64,000 bases of DNA from contig CAXXYD010000004.1 of the NCBI GenBank assembly GCA_963675565.2, positions 2,046,001 through 2,110,000 on the forward strand. Reading direction: 5' to 3'. This document shows positions 43,448 to 51,945 of this stretch, piece by piece. This DNA comes from JARRKU01 sp963675565. Its GTDB lineage: Bacteria > Desulfobacterota > Desulfobacteria > Desulfobacterales > Desulfosarcinaceae. A program made the translations under genes and the position numbers. How positions within the stretch are numbered: position 1 is the first letter of the stretch; every line of letters begins with the position of its first letter. Under the pieces are notes generated by a model. It saw only the letters and a list, made by a program, of their open reading frames with translations. It had not been told where the DNA came from and ran no database searches.

Positions 43448-44560
43448 CTATTCCATCGCCTGAAACTTGCGCATAAAGCGGCGGTCGATGAAATCCTTGA
43501 TTTTGAAGGCCAGGCGTCCACCCAGCAGAATCCCGTTTTTGTAGAACACGCCGGTGCCGTCCCCCATGTTGAAAATGAGCAGGTAGGCGCCGCCGGGGTC
43601 AAAGGCGGCCAGTGGCCTGGATTCCAATTCGGCCATCAAGTTGGCGTAAAGAACCGGATTTTGGCGCACGGCATAGACACCGACTTTGTCCAGCGGGCGG
43701 TTCTGGAAGTAAATGCAGTCGCCGCCGCCGAAAATGTTTTTGTACCTGGTGTTCTGAAGATAGGTGTTGACCGATAGGCCGCCGTCCGGGCCGGTGGGCA
43801 GGCCCGAGGCCTTGAAAATGGCGGTCGGTTTGACTCCGGTGGCCAGGAATATGAAGTCTGCGGCAAAACGCCGTCCCGATTTCAGTTCGATGGTCTGGTT
43901 GTGGACGCTTTGCACGGGGTCGTTTTCTGAAACAGTGATCCGGCGGTGCAGCAAAGACTTTCGGCCAGCCGCCTGCACCTTGGCTGGGAATCGGTTCAAC
44001 ACCGTGCGCTGGGTAAACAGTCTTACTTCGAAACCTTGCCGGTTGCAGCGAGACAACAAACGCCAGACATTGCCGGCCACTTCCACCGCCGCGGCCCCGC
44101 CCCCCACAATACCTACCGTTACCTTCATTTTGGCAGCACGCTGTGCGATCTGTTGACGGGCCTGCAGGAGGCGTTCGATGGGTTTCACGGAATAAACGCC
44201 GCTGTTTTCCCCTTCTATCACGGTATCCGGCACAAAGCTGCCCGCATTGAAGGACAGTACATCGTATTGACACGTTGTATCGTCATCGCAGAAAATGATC
44301 TGCTTGTCCGGATCGATATGGGTCACCTTGGCTCTCTTGAAGGTGCCGCCCTTTTTTTCAACCAGATGCCGGGTGGCAAACCGAATCTGTTCGGGCTGGT
44401 AAATGCGGCCGAGCAGCCCCGGCCCCATTCCGGAGTAGTAGTGGTAATCCGAAGGACCGATGACCGTGACGCGGTGGCCGTGTTTTATGAATTCATTCAG
44501 GTTGGCCAGTGTAACCATGTGGGCATGACCGCCGCCCACCAGTACCAGATGCTTGCCCAT
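43448..44560 (-). CDS. FAD-dependent pyridine nucleotide-disulfide oxidoreductase (SelD-N-terminal / NDH-2-like)
   Basis: A 370-residue flavoprotein with an FAD site at the start (HLVLVGGGHAHMVTL), a central NAD(P)H site (VGIVGGGAAAVEVAGN) and a second FAD contact, FGGGDC. GGGHAHM and SDYHYYSGMGPG are the signature of the family that also forms the N-terminal domain of fused SelD proteins (TIGR03169), and that resembles sulfide:quinone reductases and NDH-2. Start at 44560 because AAAGGAG lies upstream. It sits six codons or less from the rhodanese-rubrerythrin gene on the same strand, suggesting sulfur or selenium redox chemistry. Confidence 0.82.
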   Translation of the reverse strand: MGKHLVLVGGGHAHMVTLANLNEFIKHGHRVTVIGPSDYHYYSGMGPGLLGRIYQPEQIRFATRHLVEKKGGTFKRAKVTHIDPDKQIIFCDDDTTCQYDVLSFNAGSFVPDTVIEGENSGVYSVKPIERLLQARQQIAQRAAKMKVTVGIVGGGAAAVEVAGNVWRLLSRCNRQGFEVRLFTQRTVLNRFPAKVQAAGRKSLLHRRITVSENDPVQSVHNQTIELKSGRRFAADFIFLATGVKPTAIFKASGLPTGPDGGLSVNTYLQNTRYKNIFGGGDCIYFQNRPLDKVGVYAVRQNPVLYANLMAELESRPLAAFDPGGAYLLIFNMGDGTGVFYKNGILLGGRLAFKIKDFIDRRFMRKFQAME

Positions 44561-44572
44561 AGACACTCCTTT

Positions 44573-45403
44573 TTACAGCTGATTGATCATCTCGCCCAGC
44601 AATTTTAAATGCGCCTGCTCTTCAACGGCAATTTTTTGAAGCACGGTCCGTGTCCGGGCATCCTTCGCCAGATTGGCCCCCCGCTGGTAGAGATCCAAGG
44701 CCTGAGCCTCAATAGACATGGCCATGGAACAGACGTCGATCATATTGTTGAAATCGGGATTGAAGTGGGCAACGTACTCTTCAGTGGTCATGCCGCCCTC
44801 ACTGACGCCGGCAATGACCTGCTTTTCGAAATCCTCACGGCCAGTGGTTGCACCGGCAAGGCTTGCGTATTCTTCAAACAATCGGTTTTGGTGATGGACT
44901 TCAATATCGGCCAGTTTTTGAAAAAGTTGGCGTACCGCTTCGTTTTCGACGTTCCGCAGGGTTGAAAGGTAGAAATCGCGCAGGCCCTGTTCCATGGAGT
45001 AGGCCAGGACCAGACACTGTTCGGGCGGCATCATGATATCAAACGTGGAAAGACCCTGTTGCTGGGTCCCCACCGCCATTTGGCCATTCCAGGCCTTGAA
45101 CCCGCCAGTCAGGTTGTAAACTTTGGCAAATCCTTTCCCGCTGAGCATTTGCGCGGCCACCCGGCTGCGGCCGCCGATGGCGCAGTATACAACCGTCGGT
45201 TTGGCCGGATCGATTTCCTGCAGACGGTCACCCAACTCGGCCAGGGGGATCAGCTTCGCGCCGGCGATGTGACCGGCCTGGTATTCCACCGGCTGGCGGA
45301 CATCCAGAATCGTCATTTCCGTCGGGGACCCCGCCTCGATAAACCGGCGGGCTTCGTCTGAATTAAAAGATTCTACGGGGGTAAAAAATTGTTTCCAGCG
45401 CAT
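44573..45403 (-). CDS. Rhodanese-rubrerythrin (ferritin-like) fusion
   Basis: A 276-residue protein. Residues 1-110 are a rhodanese domain with active-site cysteine in VVYCAIGGRS and the DVRQPVEY-x-x-GHI signature, which binds persulfide sulfur. Residues 125-276 are a ferritin-like four-helix domain with E-x-x-x-x-x-x-x-FY, E-x-x-H and HLKLL motifs for a di-iron centre. Such fusions occur in anaerobes and are thought to handle persulfides or peroxide. The flavoprotein gene follows after 12 bp. Confidence 0.88.
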   Translation of the reverse strand: MRWKQFFTPVESFNSDEARRFIEAGSPTEMTILDVRQPVEYQAGHIAGAKLIPLAELGDRLQEIDPAKPTVVYCAIGGRSRVAAQMLSGKGFAKVYNLTGGFKAWNGQMAVGTQQQGLSTFDIMMPPEQCLVLAYSMEQGLRDFYLSTLRNVENEAVRQLFQKLADIEVHHQNRLFEEYASLAGATTGREDFEKQVIAGVSEGGMTTEEYVAHFNPDFNNMIDVCSMAMSIEAQALDLYQRGANLAKDARTRTVLQKIAVEEQAHLKLLGEMINQL

Positions 45404-45679
45404 TGAAATACTCCTTTATTGGATCCCTTCGCCAAAAGCATGCTTCATTGGAAGCCTCATCCGGATAGAATGGGAGAGGTCCCCGATGATCGGATTAAAC
45501 GACGGCACAGTACCACCTCTATATGCTGTTTTCAACTGCTGCATCGAACCGGGATGCATCGCCGGCAAAGCAATTTCTTGACAGGCAGGTCACGATAACG
45601 ATACTAGCCGGGGCCATAATGAACGGTAAACTTTTTTTGCCGGAAATAACGAAACGAATGCCATTGAAAGGATAGAGAC
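45404..45679 (+). promoter_or_regulatory. Gap between divergent genes with cyclophilin promoter
   Basis: 276 bp without a gene. TTGACA (45578-45583), 16-bp spacer, GATACT (45600-45605) gives a good promoter for the cyclophilin gene 75 bp later. The leftward rhodanese gene should also be served from this gap; I see no clear box for it. Confidence 0.55.
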
Positions 45680-46195
45680 ATGGTCAAACTCGAAACCAGC
45701 ATGGGAGACATTGTCCTGGAGCTGGATGCCGAAAAAGCGCCCAAAACTGTTGCCAATTTTCTGGATTACGTTAAAGCCGGTCATTATGACGGGACGATCT
45801 TTCACCGGGTCATTGACGGATTTATGGTCCAAGGCGGCGGCATGGACGCCAATATGCAGGAAAAAGCCACCGGCAGCCCCATCGAAAACGAAGCCGACAA
45901 CGGACTTGCAAACGAAGCCTATACCGTCGCCATGGCGCGCACCATGGATCCCCACAGCGCCACGGCTCAGTTTTTCATTAATGTGAAAAACAATGCCTTT
46001 CTCAATCACAGTGCAAAAACGGCGAATGGATGGGGCTACACTGTTTTTGGAAAAGTGGCCAAAGGCCATAGCGTGGTCAACAAAATCAAAGGGGTGGAAA
46101 CCGGCAGGAACGGCATGCATGACGATGTGCCCAAAACCCCCGTTGAAATCGTCAAAGCTGAAATTATAACGGATGCACCTTCAAGCCAAGGCTGA
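45680..46195 (+). CDS. Cyclophilin-type peptidyl-prolyl isomerase
   Basis: A 171-residue cytoplasmic cyclophilin (no signal peptide), a PpiB-like folding catalyst. The core FHRVIDGFMVQGGGMD, the AMARTMDPHSATAQFFINV stretch and FGKVAKGHSVVNKI are all normal, including the catalytic arginine in FHR. GAAAGGA precedes the ATG. It ends at a shared terminator opposite the methyltransferase gene. Confidence 0.94.
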   Translation: MVKLETSMGDIVLELDAEKAPKTVANFLDYVKAGHYDGTIFHRVIDGFMVQGGGMDANMQEKATGSPIENEADNGLANEAYTVAMARTMDPHSATAQFFINVKNNAFLNHSAKTANGWGYTVFGKVAKGHSVVNKIKGVETGRNGMHDDVPKTPVEIVKAEIITDAPSSQG

Positions 46196-46205
46196 TCCAC
46201 ACTGG

Positions 46206-46246
46206 AAGCAGGGCCCCATTGCTGCGGTTAAGGGCCCTGCTTTTCC
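46206..46246. terminator. Intrinsic terminator between convergent genes
   Basis: AAGCAGGGCCC (46206-46216) pairs with GGGCCCTGCTT (46232-46242), with TTTT following on the + strand. It ends the cyclophilin gene. Confidence 0.75.
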
Positions 46247-46266
46247 AGGGCCGGAAAAAGTACCGC

Positions 46267-47046
46267 CTACCAGGCAAACACCTTGTCCCCGAGCAGGGTA
46301 TCACAGCGAATTGCCGTACGGACAGTGGGGCCGTGAAATATATTGAGAAGTGCAAAATCGAGTCCTGCTGCTGCCAACATGGGCAAAAACGCCTGTTCGA
46401 GTTCGATTTTACGGGTGACATCCACCGGTCCCGAAGCCAGATTGGAAATCCCGGCGATGGTTCGCACCGGGCCGCCGAGAAGCGCGGCCAACTGTTGAAT
46501 AACCGATAGCACCGCCCGGTTATGACGAATGCCGCTTTCCCAGGTCAACGGTGTAACCACCGGATCGATGATCAGTTGTTGCGAATCCATTCCTGTCGCC
46601 GAAAACGCGTCAAACAGCTCTACCGCCGTGGACATCATCTCTTCTTCATCCAGGGGCACCTGGCTTTTGGGCCCCAGCAGGTAACCGACGATGGGGGCGC
46701 CATATTTTTTGGCAAGTGGCAGAATATGATTGCGTTTTGCCGCCTCTAAAGAAAAACCGTTGATGATGACGGCGTTGCGGCATACGCGTAATCCTGCTTC
46801 CAGGGCGGCGGGATTTGGAGTGTCCAGAACCAATGGCCGGCTGGTGACAGCCTGAACCACCTCCACCAGCCAGCGAAAGTATTTTTCCGGCTCCCTGCGC
46901 AAAGGCCCCGGGTTGATATCGATGGCTTGAGCCCCGGCCCTGCAGCACGCTTCGACCATACGCTCAACGGGCTGCGGGTCCATTTGGGTCAGGGCCCTTG
47001 AAACAGACGGATTCAAAATATGTAAATTGTCGGCAACAAGCATCAT
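46267..47046 (-). CDS. Methyltetrahydrofolate:corrinoid methyltransferase-like protein
   Basis: A 259-residue TIM-barrel protein of the pterin-binding (AcsE/MetH/DHPS) family. AGAQAIDINPGPL, VLDTPNPAALEAGL and the DPVVTPL strand bind the pterin, and GISNLASG near the end is typical of the corrinoid methyltransferase branch. Such enzymes pass a methyl group between methyl-THF and a corrinoid protein, as in the Wood-Ljungdahl pathway or methylotrophy. No corrinoid protein or CO dehydrogenase gene is adjacent. Start ATG 47046 (MMLVADN), since the frame further upstream looks unrelated. Confidence 0.8.
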   Translation of the reverse strand: MMLVADNLHILNPSVSRALTQMDPQPVERMVEACCRAGAQAIDINPGPLRREPEKYFRWLVEVVQAVTSRPLVLDTPNPAALEAGLRVCRNAVIINGFSLEAAKRNHILPLAKKYGAPIVGYLLGPKSQVPLDEEEMMSTAVELFDAFSATGMDSQQLIIDPVVTPLTWESGIRHNRAVLSVIQQLAALLGGPVRTIAGISNLASGPVDVTRKIELEQAFLPMLAAAGLDFALLNIFHGPTVRTAIRCDTLLGDKVFAW

Positions 47047-47306
47047 GGCGCGCAAAGCATGCCGGATCCGGATGGATATGGCAATCATTTAATCGGATTT
47101 TTAAGGACTGAATGTTTCTGGCGGAGGTCCGGCCGCCGGGCCGGCACCGTCGTCCGCCTTCAATTGATGGTCAAAATCTGCTATAATATTGGAATTTGTA
47201 GATACCCGACTGATGTCTTCCCGAAAGAGCCAAAATTCAGACGACTGCCGGAGGATATTGCGCGGGGCCGGCAATTTGGATATTCTGCGGCTCGAGAGAG
47301 GACGCC

Positions 47307-48500
47307 ATGCGTACCATCATCACCCTTTTGCTGATTCAACTGGCCTCCGCAACCGCTTTTGCCGAAAACCCGGAGATCGTACTGGGATCCGTGGGCAAAA
47401 CTCCCACAGCCGGTAAACCGATCATACTTCCGGTCTATTTTCACAATACCGGCGATACGCCCATTTCGGTCACCCTGGAACCGGATCTGCCGTGCCGCCT
47501 GGCATCGCAGGAACGTACGGTTGAGGCCGTTGCCCTGAATATGGAATCGGATGCAGCCACCGTCCATACCATTGGAAAAAATAGCTTTTTAAAGGTGCGC
47601 TATACCATCCGCCTGCCCGAAGACCTGGACGGCAATATCCGCCTTTCCCTCCCTGGCCTGAATGATAGCACGATCTATTTCAGGGTGGTTGAAGCGTTCA
47701 CCGAAGATGAAAGTGCATCCGCCTGGATACCTCGATCCACCGATCAGCCCATGGATTCACTCATGCAATTGTATCAACCCTATGTCAAAAACATCTCCTT
47801 TTATGAGCCGATGTATTTTCTGGTGGGAACGGAGCCTGAATACAGCAAGTTTCAAATCAGCCTCAAGTATCGCTTCTTTGATACGGAAAAAGCGTCTGCC
47901 TTGGGCGCACCCTGGCTGCAGGGCTTCCATTTTGGATATACCCAGACCTCCTTCTGGGACCTGGAATCCGACTCCGCGCCTTTTGAGGACACCAGTTACA
48001 AACCGGAGCTGTTCTACATTTCCCAGCGGCTCAAAACAGAAGTGCCGATACTCGATGCGGTATTCCTCAAGGCAGGGGTTCGGCACGAATCCAACGGGCG
48101 CGGAGGAGATCTATCCCGCAGCACCAATACGGCCTATATCGAGCCGATATTCATTTTTTACAATGAACGCAAACATACCGGACTGAAAGTCGCCCCCCGC
48201 CTGTGGGCCTATTTCAGGAATGAAGACGAAAACAACCCGGACATCGATCGGTATCGCGGGCATTTTAATCTGGGGATTACCCTGGGGGCTGCCGATAGCT
48301 GGGTACTGAACACCAACGCGGGATTGGCGGCGGAGGGCGGTTCGGTGCAGATGGACCTGACCTACCCGCTGCACAACATTATTTATAATCCCCTGGACAT
48401 CTATGTGCAGGCCCAGTACGTCAACCGTCTGGCGGAAAGCCTGTTGTACTATACCGGACGCACCGAAGTGTTTCGGCTGGGATTCGCCATCGTCCGATAG
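47307..48500 (+). CDS. Outer-membrane phospholipase A (PldA/OMPLA-like)
   Basis: A 397-residue secreted protein: signal peptide at 1-20, an N-terminal beta domain of about 120 residues, then an OMPLA barrel. The catalytic residues are recognisable as H260 and S262 in RHESNGRGG, and N274 in SRSTNTAY, the same spacing as H142/S144/N156 of E. coli OMPLA. It would hydrolyse phospholipids in the outer leaflet when the outer membrane is disturbed. The extra N-terminal domain is absent from E. coli OMPLA. It is followed by a GC hairpin (48537-48558) without a T-run. Confidence 0.88.
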   Translation: MRTIITLLLIQLASATAFAENPEIVLGSVGKTPTAGKPIILPVYFHNTGDTPISVTLEPDLPCRLASQERTVEAVALNMESDAATVHTIGKNSFLKVRYTIRLPEDLDGNIRLSLPGLNDSTIYFRVVEAFTEDESASAWIPRSTDQPMDSLMQLYQPYVKNISFYEPMYFLVGTEPEYSKFQISLKYRFFDTEKASALGAPWLQGFHFGYTQTSFWDLESDSAPFEDTSYKPELFYISQRLKTEVPILDAVFLKAGVRHESNGRGGDLSRSTNTAYIEPIFIFYNERKHTGLKVAPRLWAYFRNEDENNPDIDRYRGHFNLGITLGAADSWVLNTNAGLAAEGGSVQMDLTYPLHNIIYNPLDIYVQAQYVNRLAESLLYYTGRTEVFRLGFAIVR

Positions 48501-48794
48501 GAAAGCCCCACATCAAATCCCAAATCCAAATATCAAGGAGCGGCAGGTTCGCCGCTCCAGTTCAAGTGTTAAGTGATTCAGAGTTAAGTTGATTTGTTTT
48601 GCCGATGATAATCCGAGCCATATGGCAAGGTATCGATTTGATGGGTTCGGCGAGATTATGTCGGCACAGGCCAATACGCTCCCTTCTTAATGCTAAATCA
48701 CTTGACACTTAAAACGATGTTACCGAATTCATAAGAAAAACTGTTTTTTGATGCCATGCCGGTTTTTATCGTCCTAGAGTTGGCGATTACGGGC
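48501..48794. repeat. Intergenic element with terminal inverted repeats
   Basis: No gene. AAATCCCAAATCCAAATATC (48516-48535) is one A-rich word. GGAGCGGC-AGGTTC-GCCGCTCC (48537-48558) is a perfect hairpin. CAAGTGTTAAGTGATTCAG (48563-48581) recurs in inverted form around 48690-48713, where the other strand reads TTTAAGTGTCAAGTGATTTA. The inverted pair encloses about 100 bp, a size and layout like a small non-coding mobile or palindromic repeat. Confidence 0.5.
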
Positions 48795-49160
48795 CTATCG
48801 GCCGGGAACGATGATACGCGATTCGTCTCTTTGCTTTTCCTGCTCCCTGCGCTGCATTTCCTGTAACTGGGCGATCATCTCGTTCAGCGCCGACTGCATG
48901 GCGTCGGGGAAGGCGCCAAATGCCTCCTGCAGTGTATTGGCCATCAGTCGGCTCTGGATTGGCAGAGGCCCTTCCGGAGTCATCACCTGAGAGTGGCCCA
49001 TAAAAATGGGGGACCGGCTGGCGTCCTCGCTGCCGTCGGAATGGATCGGCACCAGCCTGCGAATGGAGGCCACTTTCAAATCCGTAATGGCGTCCTCGCG
49101 ATATAAATTGTCTTGATCTATTGAAAAATCAATTTGTTTCGAATTGTCAAAATCAGCCAT
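48795..49160 (-). CDS. Conserved cytoplasmic protein of unknown function
   Basis: A 121-residue protein rich in D, E, Q and R, ending in a coiled-coil-like helix (NEMIAQLQEMQRREQEKQRD) and the tail RIIVPGR. The middle segment TPEGPLPIQSRLMANTLQEAFG is the most distinctive part. There is no cysteine, signal or membrane segment. Such short proteins recur in delta-proteobacteria without an assigned role. It is monocistronic between non-coding stretches. Confidence 0.7.
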   Translation of the reverse strand: MADFDNSKQIDFSIDQDNLYREDAITDLKVASIRRLVPIHSDGSEDASRSPIFMGHSQVMTPEGPLPIQSRLMANTLQEAFGAFPDAMQSALNEMIAQLQEMQRREQEKQRDESRIIVPGR

Positions 49161-49691
49161 TGCATACCTCCGCAGACCGTGATAGAGTTTATCCGTATGT
49201 TGGATAGTTCCGCACAGCTAATCTTATGCAACTGGAGTTGTCAATCCTTATATCGTAATCCTTATTATTATACCCGGTGATGTTGGAAGTATTCACAAAT
49301 CAATGGCGAAGGCCACCGTTGCAGCACGATAAGCCAGAGTTCTTTTGCGCGTCGGCGTGGTTTTCGTTTGATTCTCGATATCGCCCGGGTTTTTTCCGTT
49401 ATTGTCGATCGCCTCTTCCGCTTTGCAAGACAAAGGAATTGGATGCTGCAAAGACGCTTCTGAGCAGTGATCCGCACAGCCGTTCCAATGTTGGCGGGGT
49501 AGCAGATCGTTGAGGTGGTCCTTTGTTCAGGGGTCGTTGCAATTAATTTTTTTAACTGTGATGAGAATCGTTTTAATGCACATTGCGTTGCGGAGACGGA
49601 TCAGTGTTTATCGATGCCAATGCTCTAGCCGTGTGTAGTGGCGACCTGAAGTTTGGACCAAGTGTATGACAAGAATAAGGAGGGCGTCACC
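49161..49691. other. Non-coding stretch upstream of the cold-shock gene
   Basis: 531 bp. Short open frames exist on both strands (about 70-80 codons near 49270-49510), but none has a ribosome site or a recognisable sequence. The right part probably includes a long cold-shock mRNA leader. AATAAGGAGGGCGTCACC is the ribosome site region of the next gene. Confidence 0.4.
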
Positions 49692-49892
49692 ATGGCAAAA
49701 GGCACGGTAAAGTGGTTTAACGAAAAAAAGGGGTATGGGTTCATCGAGCAGGAAGACGGGCCGGATGTATTCGTCCATCACTCGGGGATCAATTCTTCAG
49801 GTTTTCGCACCCTGAACGAAGGAGACAATGTGACCTTCGACATTGAACAAGGCCAGAAAGGCCCGGCAGCAGTCAATGTCGTTGTTGTCTAG
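49692..49892 (+). CDS. Cold-shock domain protein (CspA family)
   Basis: A 66-residue CspA-type RNA chaperone. KGTVKWFNEKKGYGFIE is RNP1 with its aromatic face, and DVFVHHSGI is RNP2. AAGGAGGGCGTCACC precedes ATG 49692; the thirteen codons before it in the same frame are leader. The protein melts mRNA structure and may be expressed constitutively in many bacteria. It ends in a strong terminator. Confidence 0.96.
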   Translation: MAKGTVKWFNEKKGYGFIEQEDGPDVFVHHSGINSSGFRTLNEGDNVTFDIEQGQKGPAAVNVVVV

Positions 49893-49912
49893 ATAACGAA
49901 CTATTCTGGTGC

Positions 49913-49955
49913 AACGGGGCGTTTTCAAATGTGCGGGGAAACGCCCCGTTTTTTT
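49913..49955 (+). terminator. Intrinsic terminator of the cold-shock gene
   Basis: AACGGGGCGTTTTC (49913-49926) pairs with GGAAACGCCCCGTT (49937-49950; one G-U pair), then T to 49955. It overlaps the last codons of the convergent nfo gene. Confidence 0.85.
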
Positions 49956-50815
49956 GCAATAACCGTGGGTGGTTTTTCCATGAGGTTGTACAGGCATTTA
50001 ATCTCCTCTGCCCATGCTTTATTGTCGGGTGTTTCCAGGATCATGGGGATGTCATCCAATCTGGAATCGGACATGATGAAGCCAAATGGATTCAGTCCCA
50101 GTTCCCCTTTGCCGATACATTCATGCCGGTCGACCCGGCTGCCCAGGGTTTTTTTGCAGTCGTTCAGATGCATGCCTTTTAAATAGTCAAGGCCGACAAT
50201 CCGGTCAAAGGCCTCGATGGTTTCCTGATATCCGGAAAATGACTTAATATCATACCCGGCGGCATAGGTATGGCAGGTGTCCAGGCAGATCCCGACACGG
50301 CCGGGATCTTTGACATGGGCGATAATCTGGGCCAGTTGTTCAAAGCGATGCCCGAGATTACTTCCCTGCCCTGCCGTATTTTCAATGACCGCAGTAACCC
50401 CCTCGACGGCATCCAGGGCAATGTTGATGGATTCGGCCACCCGGGCGAGACTCTTCGATTCAGCTATCGCACCGAGATGACTGCCGGGGTGGAAATTCAG
50501 GTACTTCAAACCAAGCAAACGGCAGCGTTTGAATTCGTCCACAAAGGCGCGCCTCGATTTTTCAAGGCTGTCCTTTTCGGGATGACCCAGGTTGATCAGA
50601 TAGCTGTCGTGAGGCAGGATATGATCCGGTTGAAAACCGGTCCGGGCACAATTTTTTCTGAATAAATCGATGCTTGTTTCCGTCAAGGGGGCGGCTTTCC
50701 ATTGGCGCTGATTTTTAGTGAAAAGCGCAAAAGCCCTGGCCCCGATTTTTGCGGCATTCAACGGCGCGTTTTCCACGCCGCCGGCCGCACTCACATGGGC
50801 GCCAACATATTTCAT
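49925..50815 (-). CDS. nfo: Endonuclease IV
   Basis: A 296-residue Nfo, an AP endonuclease that cuts 5' of abasic sites. Zinc ligands are in the usual strands: ILPHDSYLINLGHP, FHPGSH, VIENTAGQGS, CLDTCHTYAAGYD, HLNDC, DRHECIGKGELG and ILETPDN. Start at 50815 (MKYVGAH), with AAAGGAG upstream; the longer open frame is not conserved. Length is close to E. coli Nfo (285). Abasic and deaminated-base repair is also represented by the endonuclease-Q-like fusion at 6.3 kb. Confidence 0.96.
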   Translation of the reverse strand: MKYVGAHVSAAGGVENAPLNAAKIGARAFALFTKNQRQWKAAPLTETSIDLFRKNCARTGFQPDHILPHDSYLINLGHPEKDSLEKSRRAFVDEFKRCRLLGLKYLNFHPGSHLGAIAESKSLARVAESINIALDAVEGVTAVIENTAGQGSNLGHRFEQLAQIIAHVKDPGRVGICLDTCHTYAAGYDIKSFSGYQETIEAFDRIVGLDYLKGMHLNDCKKTLGSRVDRHECIGKGELGLNPFGFIMSDSRLDDIPMILETPDNKAWAEEIKCLYNLMEKPPTVIAKKRGVSPHI

Positions 50816-50934
50816 GGAGGGATCTCCTTTATGGATGATTGTTTGCCCGGCAAAGAGAAAAATAGTCATGCATTGCCAGTGTGCAAGCCGACGGCAATCC
50901 GACAGCGGTTCCCGGCGAACGCCTCCAGCCAAAT

Positions 50935-51052
50935 CGAAAATCCAAACTTCCAATGTCAAATGCAGGGTCCCCATAGTCAGTTCAGAAGCACGGGCCACGT
51001 CTTGGGATCAGACGCCCTATCCATTTTTGATGTTTGGATTTTTGAGCTTTGA
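50935..51052. repeat. Inverted pair of A-rich intergenic words
   Basis: AAAATCCAAACTTCCAATGT (50938-50957) and, on the opposite strand near 51024-51052, CAATGTCAAAGCTC followed by AAAAATCCAAAC form an inverted pair around a GC-rich core of about 60 bp. The words resemble those at 36.7 and 48.5 kb. Confidence 0.4.
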
Positions 51053-51200
51053 CATTGTTCCGCCAAGGCCGTATCGCACAGTGCAAGGAATTTTCATCAA
51101 CTCCGGGAATTGCTGACAAGCTGCATACTGCGTTGACCGGACGGCAGGAAGTTGTTACTAATTATACCATCATCCGGCACATCACGGAGAGCGGGTCAAA

Positions 51201-51938
51201 ATGGTACCTTTCCTTAGTGGAATTCAATATAATTTCAGGGGTCTTGCCATGGGGTTGAAGACGCCCTCCCTGCTTCTGCTGGGCCTTTTGCGTCTGCTGG
51301 TTATTTTTTTGCTCAGCATTGTGGCGATCGGTCTGGTTCTATCTAATTACCAGGAGTTGACCGGCCTGATGTGGGCCCGCCCCGAAAACGCGTGGGTCGT
51401 CTGGCTGTGGCATGTCGTGTCCTGGCTGCTGGCCCTGCTGCTCTCCGGTATTTCGGCGGTGATCGCTTTTCTGGTGTCTCAGGTGCTTTTCAGCGTGGTG
51501 GTCATGGATTATATGTCCAGAATAACCGAGCGTAAAGCAACCGGAAAAGAGCAACCCTCGCCCGCCATGCCCTGGTTTGCCTATTTTTTCTACCTGCTGA
51601 AGCAGGAAATCCCCAGGGCCACGCTGCCCGTCTGTATCTCATTGGCGGCCATGCTCTTTGGATGGCTGACGCCGCTGTCTCCGATCCTGACCGTCCTTTC
51701 GCCAGTCATTGCCGGTATATTCCTGGCATGGGACAATACGGACCTCGTGCCCGCCCGGCGGCTGGAACCGTTTAAACAGCGGTTTGGCTTTTTACGCCGG
51801 CACCTTGGCTTTCACCTTGGCTTCGGGATCTGCTTTCTGATTCCCGTGCTGAACATCGTACTGTTGTCGTTTGCCCCGGTGGGGGCCACGCTGTACTATG
51901 TGGATAAAGTTGATGACAGCCGGATAGCCGACCGCTAA
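51201..51938 (+). CDS. EI24/CysZ-like integral membrane protein
   Basis: A 245-residue protein with about five hydrophobic helices. The N-terminal FLSGIQYNFRGL and the C-terminal RRHLGFHLGFGICFLIPVLN with the closing APVGATLYY match the EI24/CysZ family. CysZ of E. coli mediates sulfate uptake; other members have no known function. Start at 51201 (MVPFL) rather than 51249, because the extra 16 residues fit the family and GAGAGCGGG lies upstream. TTGACC-17-TACTAA (51133-51161) may be its promoter. Confidence 0.75.
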   Translation: MVPFLSGIQYNFRGLAMGLKTPSLLLLGLLRLLVIFLLSIVAIGLVLSNYQELTGLMWARPENAWVVWLWHVVSWLLALLLSGISAVIAFLVSQVLFSVVVMDYMSRITERKATGKEQPSPAMPWFAYFFYLLKQEIPRATLPVCISLAAMLFGWLTPLSPILTVLSPVIAGIFLAWDNTDLVPARRLEPFKQRFGFLRRHLGFHLGFGICFLIPVLNIVLLSFAPVGATLYYVDKVDDSRIADR

Positions 51939-51945
51939 AAAACAA

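Noticed and set aside
49268..49513. Short open frames on both strands upstream of the cold-shock gene
   Set aside because: No ribosome site, odd composition and no recognisable family.
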